Below, piece by piece: positions 4,858 through 6,151 of a stretch of 6,151 nucleotides of DNA (the first letter of the stretch is position 1; every line of letters begins with the position of its first letter). Under the pieces are notes generated by a model, which saw only the letters and a program-made list of their open reading frames with translations, did not search any database and had not been told where the DNA came from. The stretch is from NCBI GenBank assembly GCA_947304365.1, contig CAMZAY010000071.1, forward strand, positions 1-6,151, given 5' to 3'. The stretch is from an uncultured Clostridia bacterium. Lineage in GTDB: Bacteria; Bacillota; Clostridia; Christensenellales; CAG-138. The position numbers and the translations under genes are program-made.

Positions 4858-6129
4858 ATGTTTAAAAGGATCATCTCTCTCACGCTTGCCGCGATACTGA
4901 TCGCCTCGTTCGCGGGATGCGTCAGGGGCAATAACGTTCCCGATAACACGCCCGCTCCTCAGGGCAGCGAAAGCACCGGATACGTAAACGAGCCCGGTCA
5001 GGCGGTTCCCCTTTCCATCAACGTCACCGACGGATCCGTTTTCGAAAAAGCCGTCTATGACCCGAGGTACACCGCCGCAAACAACGCATTCGCCGTAACT
5101 ATGACGAACGCTTTTGACGACGATTGGACCGGAGTCTGCTCTCCCCTTTCGCTCCAGATAGCTCTTGAGATACTCGCCAACGGAGGCAGCGAAGAGACTG
5201 CGGACGCGCTCCTTAACGCCGTATGTCCCGGTCTTACAAGGAACGACGTGAACGTAAGCTCCGCCGCGCTGATCAAGAAGCTTGCCCAGACCGAAGGCTT
5301 TACGATCAACAATGCCGTTGTAGTCAACAACGCATATCAGCTCTGCGATACTTTTGCAAAGACCGCCGCAAACTACTATCGTTCCTCCGTAGGCGCGCTC
5401 GATTTCTCCAAACCGGAAGCCGCGCTCAATGAGCTTAACGGCTGGATCGAGCAGAATACGAACGGCCTTATCAAGGAGCTTATCGATCGAGTCGGCATCG
5501 ATACCGTGGTGGTGATACTCAATGCGCTGACTCTCGAGCTCAAGTGGGATAAACCGTTCGTTGCGATGCGTGAGCTTTCTCCCTTCTACGGCGTCAACGG
5601 CAAGCAGTCGGTCGGCATGATACAGAAGACCGAGGAGCTTGATTACGGTGAATTCGACGAAGGCGCCATGGCTATCGTCCCCTATGCGGGCGGCGAATAC
5701 TGCATGGCGGTAATACTGCCCAAGGAGGGCGTCACTCCCAAGGCGGCCGTATCCGCTCTTATCTCCAGAACGGGCGAATGCAAAAAGGAGATCGTATTCA
5801 TAAAGATGCCGAAGGTCGACTTGAACAACAAGCTCGATATTCTCAAAATGGCGGATAAGCTCAGCTTGAAAGAGGCGCTGAACGGCAATTATACCAATCT
5901 GATCCCCAATGAAGGCGTATCGATCACAGAAGTGCTCCAGGGGGCTTCCCTCTCCGTTACGGAGTCCGGTACGATCGCCGCAGCCGCTTCCGCCGTCATC
6001 GGCTCAAAGGGCGCCGCGCTCACAAATCCCGACGTTGAGATTGTCTGCGACCGTCCCTATGCGATGGTGATCTATCATGTCGAGACCGGAACGGTGCTCT
6101 TCGTTTCGATAGTGAACGACGTTGCGTAA
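4858..6129 (+). CDS. Serpin-family protease inhibitor, predicted surface lipoprotein
   Basis: The 423-residue protein starts with a lipoprotein signal peptide: basic MFKR, a hydrophobic core, and a lipobox FAGC with Cys21 as the lipid-bearing residue (Phe at -3 is less usual than Leu). A Pro/Gly/Ser-rich linker follows to about residue 60, then a complete serpin domain. Recognisable parts are CSPLSLQIALEILANGGSEE (94-113), NELNGWIEQNTNGLIKELI (191-209), LNALTLELKWDKPF (221-234), MPKVDLNNKLDILK (317-330), the hinge ESGTIAAAASAV (369-380) and DRPYAMVIYHVETGTVLFVS (398-417). Serpins trap serine or cysteine proteases when the reactive loop is cut and inserts into the central sheet. Gly371, Thr372 and the small residues 374-379 fit an inhibitory hinge; Ile373 replaces the common Glu. 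Counting 17 residues from Glu369 puts P1 at Gly385, beside Lys384 and Ala386, so the target is unclear. It is probably anchored outside the membrane. It is divergent from uvrC, with no partner gene downstream in view. Confidence 0.93.
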   Translation: MFKRIISLTLAAILIASFAGCVRGNNVPDNTPAPQGSESTGYVNEPGQAVPLSINVTDGSVFEKAVYDPRYTAANNAFAVTMTNAFDDDWTGVCSPLSLQIALEILANGGSEETADALLNAVCPGLTRNDVNVSSAALIKKLAQTEGFTINNAVVVNNAYQLCDTFAKTAANYYRSSVGALDFSKPEAALNELNGWIEQNTNGLIKELIDRVGIDTVVVILNALTLELKWDKPFVAMRELSPFYGVNGKQSVGMIQKTEELDYGEFDEGAMAIVPYAGGEYCMAVILPKEGVTPKAAVSALISRTGECKKEIVFIKMPKVDLNNKLDILKMADKLSLKEALNGNYTNLIPNEGVSITEVLQGASLSVTESGTIAAAASAVIGSKGAALTNPDVEIVCDRPYAMVIYHVETGTVLFVSIVNDVA

Positions 6130-6151
6130 TACTTATCTGTGACCGAAGCCG

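Noticed and set aside
506..6129. Functional pairing of the serpin with the proteasome-like protein as protease and inhibitor
   Set aside because: The serpin carries an export signal while the Ntn-hydrolase homologue has none, serpins trap serine and cysteine proteases of other folds, and the genes are on opposite strands with three genes between them.
1..6151. CRISPR array, tRNA, rRNA, insertion sequence or attachment site
   Set aside because: No repeated spacer pattern, cloverleaf-like sequence, transposase motif or terminal repeats were seen. Coding sequence fills nearly the whole window.

Overview
The window most likely comes from a Clostridia-type Bacillota, plausibly an uncultured gut lineage. 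The reasons are strong AGGAGG-type ribosome binding sites, a moderately high GC content, tightly packed genes, a SpoVB-like flippase and a serpin lipoprotein. The lineage is an inference from gene content and style, since there is no rRNA or other marker to place it.

Almost all of the window is coding. Positions 1-4750 read on the minus strand. In transcription order they are uvrC (4750-2903), a Cof-type HAD phosphatase (2910-2110), a ROK-family sugar kinase (2105-1200), a proteasome-fold Ntn-hydrolase-like protein (1183-506), and the first 153 codons of a SpoVB/MATE-like flippase (459-1, running off the left edge). The first four genes are joined by an 8-nt overlap, a 4-nt gap and a 16-nt gap, each with a strong Shine-Dalgarno sequence inside or against the end of the previous gene. 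They look like one operon. A 21-bp hairpin followed by seven U residues (476-416, minus-strand RNA) lies 29 nt after the fourth stop codon and looks like the operon's intrinsic terminator. It also covers the start codon of the flippase gene.

On the plus strand a secreted lipoprotein of the serpin family (4858-6129) is transcribed divergently from uvrC. The 107-nt gap between them holds promoter-like sequences for both directions. The uvrC -10-like box sits so close to the ATG that its transcript may be leaderless.

UvrC serves nucleotide excision repair. The kinase and HAD phosphatase probably act on sugars or sugar phosphates. The Ntn-hydrolase homologue is the least explained gene: Ser2 falls exactly at the Thr1 register of proteasome beta subunits once the initiator Met is removed, yet it is not HslV. 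The serpin probably protects the cell surface from outside proteases. Nothing ties it functionally to the cytoplasmic Ntn-hydrolase homologue.
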